A DNA stretch of 64,000 nucleotides, from assembly GCA_036924285.1 (NCBI GenBank), contig JAYKYS010000001.1, positions 6,349,501-6,413,500 on the forward strand, written 5' to 3'. Within the stretch, counting starts at the first letter, position 1. Each line of letters starts with the position of its first letter. This document shows, piece by piece, positions 47,717-57,094 of the stretch. Below the pieces are notes generated by a model. It was not told the origin of the DNA and did no database searches. It saw nothing but the letters and a program-made list of their open reading frames with translations. Origin of the DNA: Asterella californica. Taxonomy: Eukaryota; Streptophyta; Marchantiopsida; Marchantiales; Aytoniaceae. A program made the position numbers and the translations under genes.

Positions 47717-50089
47717 ATGGCCAACCAAGGATCATCAAGTGGAGGTGTTGCTGCTGCTCAGCAACCTATTCAGTTTGATGCTGCTACGATGAAGATGTTC
47801 CAAGCTTTTTCCATGTTTATGCAGCAGCAGCAGAGCACAGAGAGGAAGGAGGTATTAGCAACCAAGGCGTTGCAATCGGTGGTGCATCAGATGGATCAGT
47901 TCAAGGGGACAGATATTTCCAAGTATGTGCGATACTATGCTAGGGAGATGGAGGTGAACAAGGTACCTGAGAAGGAGATGGTGGAGAACTTTGAACTTGC
48001 TGTTGTCCCTGAGATTCGTGGGCGTGTGAAGGAGCTCAAGCAGCAGCAAGGACAGAGTTGGGAGAGCTTTATGCGCGCTTTGAAGGAGGAGTACTACACT
48101 GAAGATTCAGAGAGGGTGACCAAGAGAACGTTCTTGGAGTGGGTGGTTAAGCCTAACAAAGGTTTGTCTGTAAATGAGTTGTTAAGGGAGTTTGATCGTC
48201 AGTATGCTCAGCTTTCTAGGACAGAGAAGCTTACACTGGAGGTGGAGAAGACCGAGCTTTTCTTACAAGCAGCGGACGTGACTATTCAGGAGAAGCTTGA
48301 GCTGTTGCTGGAAGACAAGAGTGAGGAGAGAGGATTGAAGACTGACTGGAAGGAGGTCGAAGAGGCTGTTTCTTTGCTGGCCAAGAGACAGAGAAGAAGG
48401 GACAAGGTGGTGGTAAGTGAAGCAGCACCTCTGATAATTCCTGTCAAGCAGTTGCCTACTAAGCCCGCTTTGGTAATTGCTAGAGAGGAAGACTCACCGC
48501 TTGATGAGTTGATTAAGGGTATGAAGGAGCTTAAGCTTAAGCTCACTAGGTTAGAAGAGAAGGAGCAGAATGTACAGCCTGCTATGCAGAGACCTCAGAT
48601 GAGAGAAGGCTTTGTTCATCGTTGTATATGGTGTGATAGCCTAGACCATGTAAGGAGAGATTGTGGGGAGTTTTCAGATGCATTGAGGAAGGATCTGATC
48701 TTCTTCAAAGATGGTAAGATCCATCTGAGAGAGACTGGGATGATGTTGGGAACCAACTTTGGCAAGGGTGGTATGAAGAGGCTTGTGAATGAGATATCAG
48801 CATCACATGCTGTTTCTCTTGTGAATGCTGCTACCTGTGGAGTGAAAGTGGAGATGGAGAGAGAGAAAGGGACTACTGGGTTGTGGTCTGATGTAGTGCG
48901 ATCCGTAGCTAGAACAGAGCTAGATAAGGATGTGCTACGAAGGGTTGGCAACTCAATTCGAGAGACTACAGGATGGAATGACCCTGTGGATACTATGTCA
49001 GTACATGCTTATGTTGCACGAAGTCATCATGAAGCTGTACTAGAAGAAAAACGCAGGAGGGAGGATGCAGGTGAGGCTTCTACAGCCAAACGACCTGCTA
49101 CAAGGAGTGAAAGGGCTAGACCAGAGGCAAGGCAGGAGACAACACCTACTCGGGAAGAGACTATGGAGGATCTACCACCTACAACACCAAAGGAGAAGGA
49201 GAGAAGCAAGGAGAAGGGTAAGATGCCTGCATACAAACTTCAGTCTGATATTGAGATTGCTACAGACCTGAAGCAGGTGTTAGAGAATCGTATCTTGAAT
49301 GGGAAGGTTGAGTTTACCTTGGGTGAGATTCTTGGGATAGCAAAGCGTGAGTTCCATGAGGTTATCATAGATATCATCAAGAGGAAACGTCAGATTTTGG
49401 GTGAAGCAGCTACGCTTAACGCTCTAGGGACCAAACTGTCGGAGGATGAGGAGGATGAGATTGCTGGTTACTGCTCTCAAGTATCAGAGGGAAGATCAGA
49501 TCAGCACGTGAGGTTTGAAGATGAGGTGGAAGCATCGCAGAAGAGCCATTATTCTCACAACCATTGGGCGAGAGCAACCACAGAGACCTTGGTGAAGCTG
49601 GGAGATCTAGAGGAACCTGTGGTGGCGTTGATTGATCATGGCTCAGAGATTAATCTGATGTCTAAGGAGCTGTACAAGCGTGGGAGGTGGCCCATAGACA
49701 CCGATCATGGATGGCTTATCCGTGCTGCCAACAACCAGAGGGGAGAACTCTATGGTGCTTGTCCCAACATCAAGGTAACTGTGGGTGACATCAGTGATGT
49801 TCAGAATTTCTTTGTGCAAGACATGTCAACCTATCCTATCATTCTAGGGCAGCCTTACATTACTGCTGTTAGAATGGAGACACGAGTTATGGATGATGGT
49901 TCAGCTTATGCTAGGATACGTAGTAGAGACGGCAAAAGAGCTGTTCAGTTTTTGACCGTTGCTGCAGAACATGAGAGGAATCGTGACAGCTTGAGAGACC
50001 GTCCACTACCTAAGATTACTCAGGAGTTTAGAGAGTCTAGGGGTTTTGGCAGAGTACCATTGAAGAGCGAGACTTCAACGGTACAGTAG
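47717..50089 (+). CDS. G1 Gag-protease polyprotein
   Basis: 790 aa from an ATG 76 nt after the LTR. Residues 1-200 are a Gag core rich in Gln/Glu/Lys ('QFDAATMKMFQAF', 'DISKYVRYY', 'VPEKEMVENFELA'). A CX2CX4HX4C zinc knuckle (CIWCDSLDHVRRDC) begins at residue 303. A Glu/Lys/Arg-rich, likely disordered stretch lies at about 420-520. The protease-like domain at about 620-750 has Asp640-His641-Gly642 where most families have Asp-Ser/Thr-Gly, and a later 'IILGQPYI' strand. Gag should form the particle and package RNA; the protease would mature it. The stop at 50087-50089 is preceded by a -1 frameshift signal that would make Gag-Pol. Confidence 0.92.
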   Translation: MANQGSSSGGVAAAQQPIQFDAATMKMFQAFSMFMQQQQSTERKEVLATKALQSVVHQMDQFKGTDISKYVRYYAREMEVNKVPEKEMVENFELAVVPEIRGRVKELKQQQGQSWESFMRALKEEYYTEDSERVTKRTFLEWVVKPNKGLSVNELLREFDRQYAQLSRTEKLTLEVEKTELFLQAADVTIQEKLELLLEDKSEERGLKTDWKEVEEAVSLLAKRQRRRDKVVVSEAAPLIIPVKQLPTKPALVIAREEDSPLDELIKGMKELKLKLTRLEEKEQNVQPAMQRPQMREGFVHRCIWCDSLDHVRRDCGEFSDALRKDLIFFKDGKIHLRETGMMLGTNFGKGGMKRLVNEISASHAVSLVNAATCGVKVEMEREKGTTGLWSDVVRSVARTELDKDVLRRVGNSIRETTGWNDPVDTMSVHAYVARSHHEAVLEEKRRREDAGEASTAKRPATRSERARPEARQETTPTREETMEDLPPTTPKEKERSKEKGKMPAYKLQSDIEIATDLKQVLENRILNGKVEFTLGEILGIAKREFHEVIIDIIKRKRQILGEAATLNALGTKLSEDEEDEIAGYCSQVSEGRSDQHVRFEDEVEASQKSHYSHNHWARATTETLVKLGDLEEPVVALIDHGSEINLMSKELYKRGRWPIDTDHGWLIRAANNQRGELYGACPNIKVTVGDISDVQNFFVQDMSTYPIILGQPYITAVRMETRVMDDGSAYARIRSRDGKRAVQFLTVAAEHERNRDSLRDRPLPKITQEFRESRGFGRVPLKSETSTVQ
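50041..50084 (+). promoter_or_regulatory. -1 programmed frameshift signal of G1
   Basis: GGGTTTT at 50041-50047 is in the gag phase needed for a slippery X_XXY_YYZ heptamer. After a 6-nt spacer, 50054-50065 (GTACCATTGAAG) pairs with 50073-50084 (CTTCAACGGTAC): 12 bp with one A-C mismatch and a 7-nt loop. The -1 frame is open from there through into pol. All geometry is as in known signals; activity is inferred. Confidence 0.75.
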
Positions 50090-53000
50090 AGCTAAGATTC
50101 TCGCCTGATCCAGTAGAGCAGGAAGCTTTATCCACTAGCTTCTTAGGACTGACATCATGTGGGTCAGTGTGTTATAGGAAGGTTGAGAATCTGAAGAGGT
50201 TTGAGAGGCAACATGTGAAGTGTGTACAGCAGTCTTTGTGGGACAGTGGAGAGTTAGCAGGAAATGAATACATATCTGGAGTGTTTGAAGAGCAGTATTT
50301 GGTAGATACTATAGGGGAGTTGAAATCTATAGTAGAAAGTTCTATAGATGATGTAGATAGAGTGGTGAGAGTGAGCTCCAAGGAGCTTTATGATGTAATT
50401 GATAAGTTTATAGATCGACAAGAAGTGTATGTGGAGACCAAGTACAAGTCAGTGGCAAAGAAAGTCAAACCAGTGGCTTTGCCTTTGCCACTCGATTACA
50501 ATCAGAAGATGGAGCAAGCTGCACGAGAACCGACGCTCAGAGGACCGAGAAGAATTGGACACCAGTTCACAGAAACAACGCTGAAGGAGCTGAGGATTGG
50601 AGGTGATGGATTTCTTACTGAGCAAGAGAAGAAGAGCTTCAGGGAGATGCTATCTAAGCATGGTAAGGCGTTTGCGTTTGAGTCACATGAAGTAGGATGT
50701 GTAGATCCAAGTGTAGTTGCACCTATGGTAATCTTTACTATACCGCATGTGCCTTGGAATCTACGTCCTATCCTTGTGCCTAGAGCTCATCTGCCAAAGC
50801 TGGTAGACTTGCTCAATGAGAGGATTAGGATGGGTATCTTGGAACCGTCTATAGCTCCTTATTCTAGCAGATGGTTTACTGTTCCGAAGAAGAGTGGAGC
50901 TTTGAGGTTTATCCAAGATATGCAGCCAGTTAACAAGGTGACTATCAGGAATATGGGTATAGGACCTATTGTAGACGAGTTTGCGGAGGCTTTTGCTGGT
51001 CGTGCTATCTATTCCATGGGAGACTTATATTCAGGTTATGATCAGTTTCAATTATCCTCTGAGAGTAGAGACTTGACTACAATGAGGACACCTTTAGGGT
51101 TACTAAGGATGTGCACCTTACCGCAAGGTGCTACCAATTCGGTAGCACATATGATGAATGGCATGAACAAAGTTTTGAGGGACTTCATTCCTGAGAAAAC
51201 TATGCCATTCCTTGATGATGTGCCGATCAAAGGGTGTGCTGAGGAGGAGAAGAATGAGGTAAAAGATCAGAGGGGGTGCCGTAAGTTTGTAGCAGATCAC
51301 ATAGCTGATTGTGATAAGATACTGAGTCGACTGGAAGAGGTTCATTTGACTTTATCAGGAGCCAAGTCTGTGTTTGGAGTACAAGAGGTGTTAATAGTGG
51401 GACATCTGTGTGGATCTTATGGTCGGAAACCTTGTCCAAACAAGGTTGATGCCATCCGAAGGATGAAGGAGACATGTGGATCGGTTACTGAGGTGAGAAG
51501 GTTTCTAGGAGCATGTGTGTTTTATCATATATGGATTCCACACTTTGCACATGTAGCAGATCCGTTGTACAAGCTGCTGAGGAAGGGGCAAAGATTTCAG
51601 TGGCAAGAGGAGCAAAGCGAGTCTATGAGGAAGTTGAAGGATCTTTTGGCTTCACCGCCAACTCTACGGAAGGTAACATATGAGTTGGGCAGATCTGTTA
51701 TCCTTACTGTTGATACTAGTCCTATTGGCATTGGATGGGCTGTAGGACAAGACGATGAGGATGGAAATAGATATGTGGTGCGTTTTGGTGCTAAGGTATT
51801 AAGTTCACGGCAGAGAGACTACCCTCAGGTCAAGAGAGAGCTATGGGGAGTAGTTACTGCGATGAAGAGTGATAAGGAATACTTGATAGGAGCACCTGTG
51901 GTTGTGGAGACAGATTGTTTACCTCTCTTGGGAATGATCACTAGCTGTACAACTCCAGATATTGCTATGTTGAGGTGGATAGCATATATCAAGTCCTTGA
52001 ACCCAGAGTTTAGACATATTGCAGGGAAGGATAATCCTGTGGCAGATATGTTATCAAGGGCTAGGTATTACGATGAGAAAAAAATGATAGATGATCAGGA
52101 AGATGTGGGAACAGAGTTCTATTCTAGTGCTCTTGCTAGAAGAGATAGAAGCTGTTTTGCAGCCTCGTTGGAGTTTTTTGAGGAAACTATGTATGATGGC
52201 GAGTGGTTGGATCTTGGGCGCTATTTGAGTTCACTGGAAAGGCAAGAAGGCTGGTCTGATGCAGATTTCAAGAGGATCCGTAGGATAGCTTATGGTTACT
52301 TTTTACATGGAGGACATCTATGGAAGCGCCCTAAGCTACAAGGAGGTATACCGCAGCGGGTAGTATGTGACTTGGAATTGCAGCAGAAGCTGATCAAGGA
52401 GTTCCATGAGAGTTTATGGGCTGGTCATAGAGGAGTTTGGGCTACATTTGCCAAGATGAAGGAAAAGTATTGGTGGAAGGGTATGTATAAGGATGTAGTA
52501 CAGTTTGTTTCATCTTGTATACCTTGCCAGATGTATTCCAACGTACGTCATCGTGATGGATTGCATCCTACTTATCCTTTAGCCATTCATTACAAATGGG
52601 TAGTTGATCTGGTAACTATGCCATTTGGACTTGGACAAATGAGGTATCTAGTCTTGGCTAGAGAAGATCTATCTAACCAAGTTGAAGGCCGTGCCTTGAG
52701 GACGAAGACCACTGCTAGTGTCTGCCGCTTTCTACTTGAAGATGTTATTTGTAGATATGGGTGTGTGGGAAAGATCACTGCAGATAGGGGTGAGCTGGAT
52801 GCACAAGAAGCAGTTGAGTTCTTTAGGCGATTGGGAATCAAGTTGGCGTTAACCACTGCTTACAATCCTGAAGGGAATGGCAAGAGCGAAAGAGGTCATC
52901 CGCCGATCATCAAAGCTTTGGTAAAAGCTTGCAAGGGTAAGATCCGTGAATGGCCTAGACTGCTACCATTTGCTTTGTGGGCAGATCGTACAACTCATAG

Positions 53001-53553
53001 TACCGTTACAGGTTACATGCCAGCAGAGTTGATACTAGGACAGAAACCTGTGATGCCGATTGAGGAGGTTGTGCCTACTTGGAATGTTTTGCCATGGGAA
53101 GATGGTAGAAGTACGGAGGATCTTCTTGCATTAAGGATCCAGCAGTTAGAACGGAGACCTGAGGATGTTGCCAAAGCTGTGGAAAGGTTAAAGACTGCTA
53201 GAGAGAGAAACAAAGGCAGATTTGATAGGACGCATAGATTACGACCCAAACCAATTAAGGAAGGTGATTGGGTGTTAGTCTATGATAGTAGTCTTGATAA
53301 TCAGCATAGCGCTATCAGAAAGTTTTCCAAGAGATGGTTCGGACCTTATGTGGTGTTAGAAGTTTATGATAATGCCACGTATTCTTTGAGAGAGTTAGAT
53401 GGTGCAGTGCTCAAGATACCAGTCACAGGGAAGAGAATCAAGCTCTTTAGAAGGAGAGGGGACGACCAGAACATTGCAGAGCTTACTGAGGATGAAGCTG
53501 AAGACTCAATGGAGGTTGAAGATGAATTTGAAGCTGAAGCTGAAGAGTCTTGA
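50047..53553 (+). CDS. G1 Pol: reverse transcriptase, RNase H, integrase
   Basis: In the -1 frame relative to gag, with no good start of its own before the conserved part, so it is probably made as Gag-Pol by frameshifting; residue numbers below count from 50167. RT: 'VPKKSGALRFIQDMQP', then the catalytic Asp350-Asp351 within PFLDDVPIKG. RNase H: 'VILTVDTSPIGIGWAVG' and 'VVVETDCLPL'. Integrase: H-H-C-C zinc region ('HESLWAGHRG ... CIPCQM'), catalytic Asp814, Asp873 and Glu908 with 34 residues between the last two, then a GPY motif ('WFGPYVVLEVY') and an acidic Glu-rich end, no chromodomain. It copies element RNA and inserts the cDNA. No stops or frameshifts inside. Confidence 0.92.
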   Translation, partial: WQSTIEERDFNGTVELRFSPDPVEQEALSTSFLGLTSCGSVCYRKVENLKRFERQHVKCVQQSLWDSGELAGNEYISGVFEEQYLVDTIGELKSIVESSIDDVDRVVRVSSKELYDVIDKFIDRQEVYVETKYKSVAKKVKPVALPLPLDYNQKMEQAAREPTLRGPRRIGHQFTETTLKELRIGGDGFLTEQEKKSFREMLSKHGKAFAFESHEVGCVDPSVVAPMVIFTIPHVPWNLRPILVPRAHLPKLVDLLNERIRMGILEPSIAPYSSRWFTVPKKSGALRFIQDMQPVNKVTIRNMGIGPIVDEFAEAFAGRAIYSMGDLYSGYDQFQLSSESRDLTTMRTPLGLLRMCTLPQGATNSVAHMMNGMNKVLRDFIPEKTMPFLDDVPIKGCAEEEKNEVKDQRGCRKFVADHIADCDKILSRLEEVHLTLSGAKSVFGVQEVLIVGHLCGSYGRKPCPNKVDAIRRMKETCGSVTEVRRFLGACVFYHIWIPHFAHVADPLYKLLRKGQRFQWQEEQSESMRKLKDLLASPPTLRKVTYELGRSVILTVDTSPIGIGWAVGQDDEDGNRYVVRFGAKVLSSRQRDYPQVKRELWGVVTAMKSDKEYLIGAPVVVETDCLPLLGMITSCTTPDIAMLRWIAYIKSLNPEFRHIAGKDNPVADMLSRARYYDEKKMIDDQEDVGTEFYSSALARRDRSCFAASLEFFEETMYDGEWLDLGRYLSSLERQEGWSDADFKRIRRIAYGYFLHGGHLWKRPKLQGGIPQRVVCDLELQQKLIKEFHESLWAGHRGVWATFAKMKEKYWWKGMYKDVVQFVSSCIPCQMYSNVRHRDGLHPTYPLAIHYKWVVDLVTMPFGLGQMRYLVLAREDLSNQVEGRALRTKTTASVCRFLLEDVICRYGCVGKITADRGELDAQEAVEFFRRLGIKLALTTAYNPEGNGKSERGHPPIIKALVKACKGKIREWPRLLPFALWADRTTHSTVTGYMPAELILGQKPVMPIEEVVPTWNVLPWEDGRSTEDLLALRIQQLERRPEDVAKAVERLKTARERNKGRFDRTHRLRPKPIKEGDWVLVYDSSLDNQHSAIRKFSKRWFGPYVVLEVYDNATYSLRELDGAVLKIPVTGKRIKLFRRRGDDQNIAELTEDEAEDSMEVEDEFEAEAEES

Positions 53554-53600
53554 TCTGGTCTGGCACATACCGGAGGATGTGCAGGTTCAGAGGGGGTGGA
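53554..53600 (+). promoter_or_regulatory. G1 3' end and polypurine tract
   Basis: Short 3' untranslated stretch with the family's 'cataccggaggatgtgcagg' block, ending in AGAGGGGGTGGA right before the 3' LTR: the plus-strand primer for cDNA synthesis. The same arrangement precedes the 3' LTRs of G3 and G1prime. Confidence 0.85.
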
Positions 53601-54973
53601 TGTCGCGCCATTTGACGGCTACATGCTTGACTTCTACTCCGACGCTTAGGTTTGGTAGTTCTAGAAGTTAGCTCATATTACTTCTAGTCCTTTATGTATA
53701 TGTTTGACACCTTTGCATATGGTGTTAACACTATTTTGAGTCCTAGCAGGCTGATAGTATGTTAGTTGTCTTGTTCAAGCATTTGTGCGCTTGTGCAAGT
53801 GACTTCTTACTTGTCTATGACGTTCAATGTACATAACTTAGGGTTTCCATGCTGATAGGGGTTTGAGCTCATGGGTTGTACCTACTTGTCGCCCATGCAC
53901 GCTTTCTAGCTGATTTAAGTTATTTTTCGGGGCTACGTGTCGTTTTAGGTAGTTTAAGTATTACGCTGGCACTCTAGGGGGCTTGACGTGGTAGCCTATG
54001 AGTGTAGATAAGTTACCAGGTAGTTTAAGGCACAAAAGGACAGTCAAGTGGAGCTATGAACTCCCATTGGTCCATTTTTGTCTTTTGTAAAACTCTAAGT
54101 TTAGAAACAGAGCTCTAGAGGAGAGTTCGAGTATTTGGTGAGGGATCTTCGAAATCTGAGAACACAGGAAGAGAGAGCTCGTCGTGCCAAGCACTGTCAG
54201 TGAAATTTTTGCTCGATTTGGATCAATAAACAAGGAGTTATGCCCAATTGAAGTTCGGATTGTGTCAAAACTGCATCACTTTTGTTGATTTTGGGGTTTT
54301 CGGTGCCAATTGCAGCAGAATTGAGGAAATCACTTCAAAACTTCGTGGTTGCGTTCACTGTCAGGAGGGCTACGACTGTCCAAAAAGTTTTGAATCATTT
54401 GAGTAATTGAGTAATTCAGGGCGGCCGCTGAAGCAGAGGGGGTCTGAAAAGCTCTTAATCTAGAGCAGCGACTTTAGAGAAGGAGATCTGGAGTTCTACA
54501 AACATTCAGGAGTCCCAACTTCACAGGGATGTTCAGCATCCTGTAGACTTCAAATACTGTGAGAAGATTTGAAATTCATCGAGCCAATTCTCTGTTCTAT
54601 GTCTGAATAGCTATCTAGGTACCAGAAATTGCCATAATTCTCTTATTCAGAACTTTTCTGTTCATATCTCCGTGTCAGAATTTGATCTCAGGTTGAAACT
54701 TCGTCTGTGAGTTCAGTAGTACCTCATTTGCATGTAGGGGAAGTTTAGAGGTCTAAACCTTCATAGTTTTCCTCTCTTTGAGTGTCAAAGTTCACCGCTT
54801 AAGCCTATTACTACCAGTGAGACCTAAATTTCGCTTTTTGAGCATATCAGAGGATCCTACACTCCTGTGTGAGTGTTTATAGCTCCTGTTGTGACCTGAA
54901 AGCCAACCTCTTGAGTAAACAACCACAGCCAGAAGCCCGGCGCTTTCCTAGGTAGACGGATCACACTCCGACA
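53601..54973 (+). repeat. 3' LTR of G1
   Basis: 1373 bp. Ends CGACA next to the CCGG target duplication. Would also supply the transcript's polyadenylation site. Confidence 0.95.
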
Positions 54974-55522
54974 CCGGTCTAGTATCTCATACCATAATTG
55001 GACTGCCTATGCTTCCGTCACCCCTTGGGTAACGCTGATCAACCGCCTCATGCGAGTAAACGCCTCGCGTAGGCTCTCTCCAGTCTTCCGCTGGAACTCT
55101 TGCAGACTCCTCAACTTGTCGGTCCGCACATCCTGATAGTTCTTCCTCAAACATTGGAAGAACTGAACCACAGGGTTAAACCTTGGTGGTATTTCGCTCA
55201 CGCTACCACCTGCTCCACTACTTGTAGACGCACCGCTGGTAGTAGGTACTCCGTCACCTGTGGATGTACCACTGCTACTAGCATCCGAAGTCGCAGGTAC
55301 TATGCCTCTCGAAACTGCACCAGTAGTGATAGAAACGTAGTTGGGAGACCAATGTTGTCTCCACAACTCGATCTCAACACTGTAATCTCGCCTGAACTCA
55401 TGATAATCGTCCATCGGCGGTCCCTCCAAGTGTTCCAAGTGGAAGTGCAGTAATGTATGTAGCTGAGGCATCCTAACAGACCGAGAGATTTGAACCTTGT
55501 AACTTATCATTTTAAAAAACAT
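54974..55522 (-). pseudogene. G4 gag, N-terminal part
   Basis: Minus-strand frame: first ATG at 55522, with a likelier start at the 'MPQLHTLLHFHLEHLEG' methionine at about 55468. It holds a Ser/Gly/Thr-rich segment and a Gag helical region ('NPVVQFFQCLRKNYQD', 'SLREAFTRMRRLI'). A TAG at 55007-55009 interrupts it; the context suggests a former Gln codon. It then runs in frame to 54974 and on into 46263 once G1 and one CCGG are removed. Confidence 0.8.
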
Positions 55523-56418
55523 GGTAAAGATTATTCATCTCAAAGAGGTTTATGGAAAATTTTAGTATTGTAGATTTTTTTTAAGTAAAAAATCATTGAA
55601 TTTTTTGTCACAATAAAAAAATTTGAAACTTTCAACTTTCTGTTTACTATGATAAAATAAATTAGTAAATTTTGAAAATTAATAGGTTTTGTTTTATACA
55701 ATATAAAAAATCTTTTCCGTAAGCTCACTTTTGACAGATTGGATTGGAATTAAAAATTCATTGTAGGGGTTGGTTCTTTTTTTTTTTTAATACTTTAGAT
55801 TTAGCTATGTTAAAAAAACTCAAAAAATGTATCTGAATAAGGATGCCTCGAATTCGTGCCTTGAGCCGTGCAAAGCGCTCTGCTATTTTACCCTCCAAAA
55901 TCTTCAAATAATTAAAAAATTGAAGAAGAAAAAGTAGAGGTTAAAAATTTATGAAAATCCGCGCTTCTGTTTTTAGTTTACTTGCATTTCTTTTTTTATA
56001 TTATAAAAAAACTTTTTCTATTTTCATCGGTTCTGATTTTTTTCATTTATGGAAAAATTTTGAAAGAATTCAATATTTAATAGACCCTTCGCGAGGGCCA
56101 TAAACTGTTAAGTTTATGCGCTACGCGCGTAGCGCTGGCCAAATATCGTGCGCGTAAATCGTCAAGCCCTTTCTGGTCTTCGGCCCTTCGGTCCAAATTT
56201 CACAAGCAGCAGCCAACTCAGGTTTTATTATTAAATAAAAAAAAAATGAAAGCTAAAAGATATATATTTTTTTAATCAATTTAAACTAAAAAAAAATGAA
56301 AATTGATTAAAAAAATATTTTGTTCTATTCTAGTTTAAATTAAAAAATAGAATCCAATTTTTATTTCAAACAAATTAATAAATTTAAAACACTAAGTTAT
56401 ATTTGGACGCAGTTCACT
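55523..56418. other. AT-rich leader of the G4 insertion
   Basis: Very AT-rich with T and A runs (for example about 55778-55792), and one GC-rich palindromic patch at about 56115-56140. It could be the G4 5' untranslated region or a separate element. No LTR ends or coding frame recognised. Confidence 0.45.
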
Positions 56419-56469
56419 TTCGGACTTCTCTGTCAGTCCGAAAGCGAACGGACTGACAGAGAAGTCGAA
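56419..56469. repeat. inverted duplication at the right edge of the G4 insertion
   Basis: 56419-56440 is a reverse-complement copy, with one extra base, of 56449-56469, which belongs to the G2 integrase. The loop is 8 nt. It looks like filler DNA copied from the flank when the break was repaired. Confidence 0.8.
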
Positions 56470-57031
56470 TGTTTGTGTAACATCATGAATAAGGTAACTG
56501 TTAACCATGCGTATGATTGGGACACGAAATTACCATCTGTGTTATGGGCTTTCAGGACCGCCCAGATCCCACGAGTGAGTGGCAATTGAATCTCCATTTG
56601 ATCTCACCTGAGAAGACACCTTTCTACCTAACTTATGGCATGACATCTATTGTGCCCATCGAGTTAGAGGTCCCTACTTACAGGTTAGAAGTAACCGAAC
56701 GCATGGAAGAAGAGGAAAGCCAGGAGCAGCGTCTTCTAACTTTGTAGAGTTCAAAGAAGACAGGAATGCAGCTTTGGAGAAGACTTACGAAGTACAAGCG
56801 CAACGTAAGGTGAACTATGATGGCAAGCTGAAGAAGGTGACCGTCGTGGATGGGGACTTGGTTCTTCTCTACGACAATCGACATATTAAGTTCCCTGGGA
56901 AACTTCATCTTCGCTGGATGGGTCCTTACCGAGTCTTGGAAGTCTTCGACAACGGCTCCTTGCAGTTGGAAGAGCTAGACAGTACGTTGATGACCACTCG
57001 TGTAAATGGGTGGCATGTCAAGAAGTACTAG
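56443..57031 (+). pseudogene. G2 integrase, C-terminal part
   Basis: Resumes the integrase at the catalytic Glu region ('NGLTEKSN', with a 1-base deletion soon after), then 'WDTKLPSVLWAFRTA' and 'TPFYLTYGM', a TAG near 56745, and a last frame with the GPY/F motif ('LRWMGPYRVLEVFDNGS'). Ends at 57031, 63 bp before the 3' LTR. It is collinear with the part that stops at 43940. Confidence 0.85.
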
Positions 57032-57059
57032 ACGTGAACAGAAGAGCTAAAGCACTAAT

Positions 57060-57094
57060 GTTTGCGGAGACGCAAACATGTGAGGGTGGGCGTA
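57060..57094 (+). promoter_or_regulatory. G2 3' end with short hairpin and purine-rich tract
   Basis: A 7-bp perfect hairpin (57060-57077) is followed by a purine-rich GTGAGGGTGGGCG, the likely polypurine tract, directly before the 3' LTR. Confidence 0.5.

Larger units (their letters stand above)
46268..54973 (+). mobile_element. G1, intact Ty3/gypsy LTR retrotransposon
   Basis: 8706 bp with two 1373-bp LTRs that match at every place compared, bounded by TGTCG...CGACA. Flanked by CCGG (46264-46267 and 54974-54977), a 4-bp target duplication, inside the G4 gag. Order LTR, primer site, gag-protease (790 codons), RT-RNase H-integrase (over 1128 codons), polypurine tract, LTR: the Ty3/gypsy order. 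No internal stops. It has no chromodomain; the Pol ends in an acidic tail. It looks young and potentially autonomous. Confidence 0.95.
43941..56442 (-). mobile_element. insertion in G2 integrase: minus-strand gypsy fragment G4 carrying nested G1
   Basis: The G2 integrase stops at about 43941 and resumes at about 56443, so these 12.5 kb are inserted. Without G1 (46268-54973) the insert is about 3.8 kb. It contains, read on the minus strand from 56442 downwards, an AT-rich leader, gag, protease and the start of a methyltransferase-like domain. RT and integrase of G4 are absent, so G4 is a truncated copy rather than a complete element. No LTR pair or target duplication was found. Confidence 0.8.

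Noticed and set aside
52590..52856. Antisense open frames in G1 pol (for example also 53013-53249)
   Set aside because: They mirror the dense coding strand and have no independent features.
43941..56442. Helitron capture of G4
   Set aside because: No TC start, CTRR end or A/T insertion site visible at the junctions, and no Rep/helicase coding sequence.
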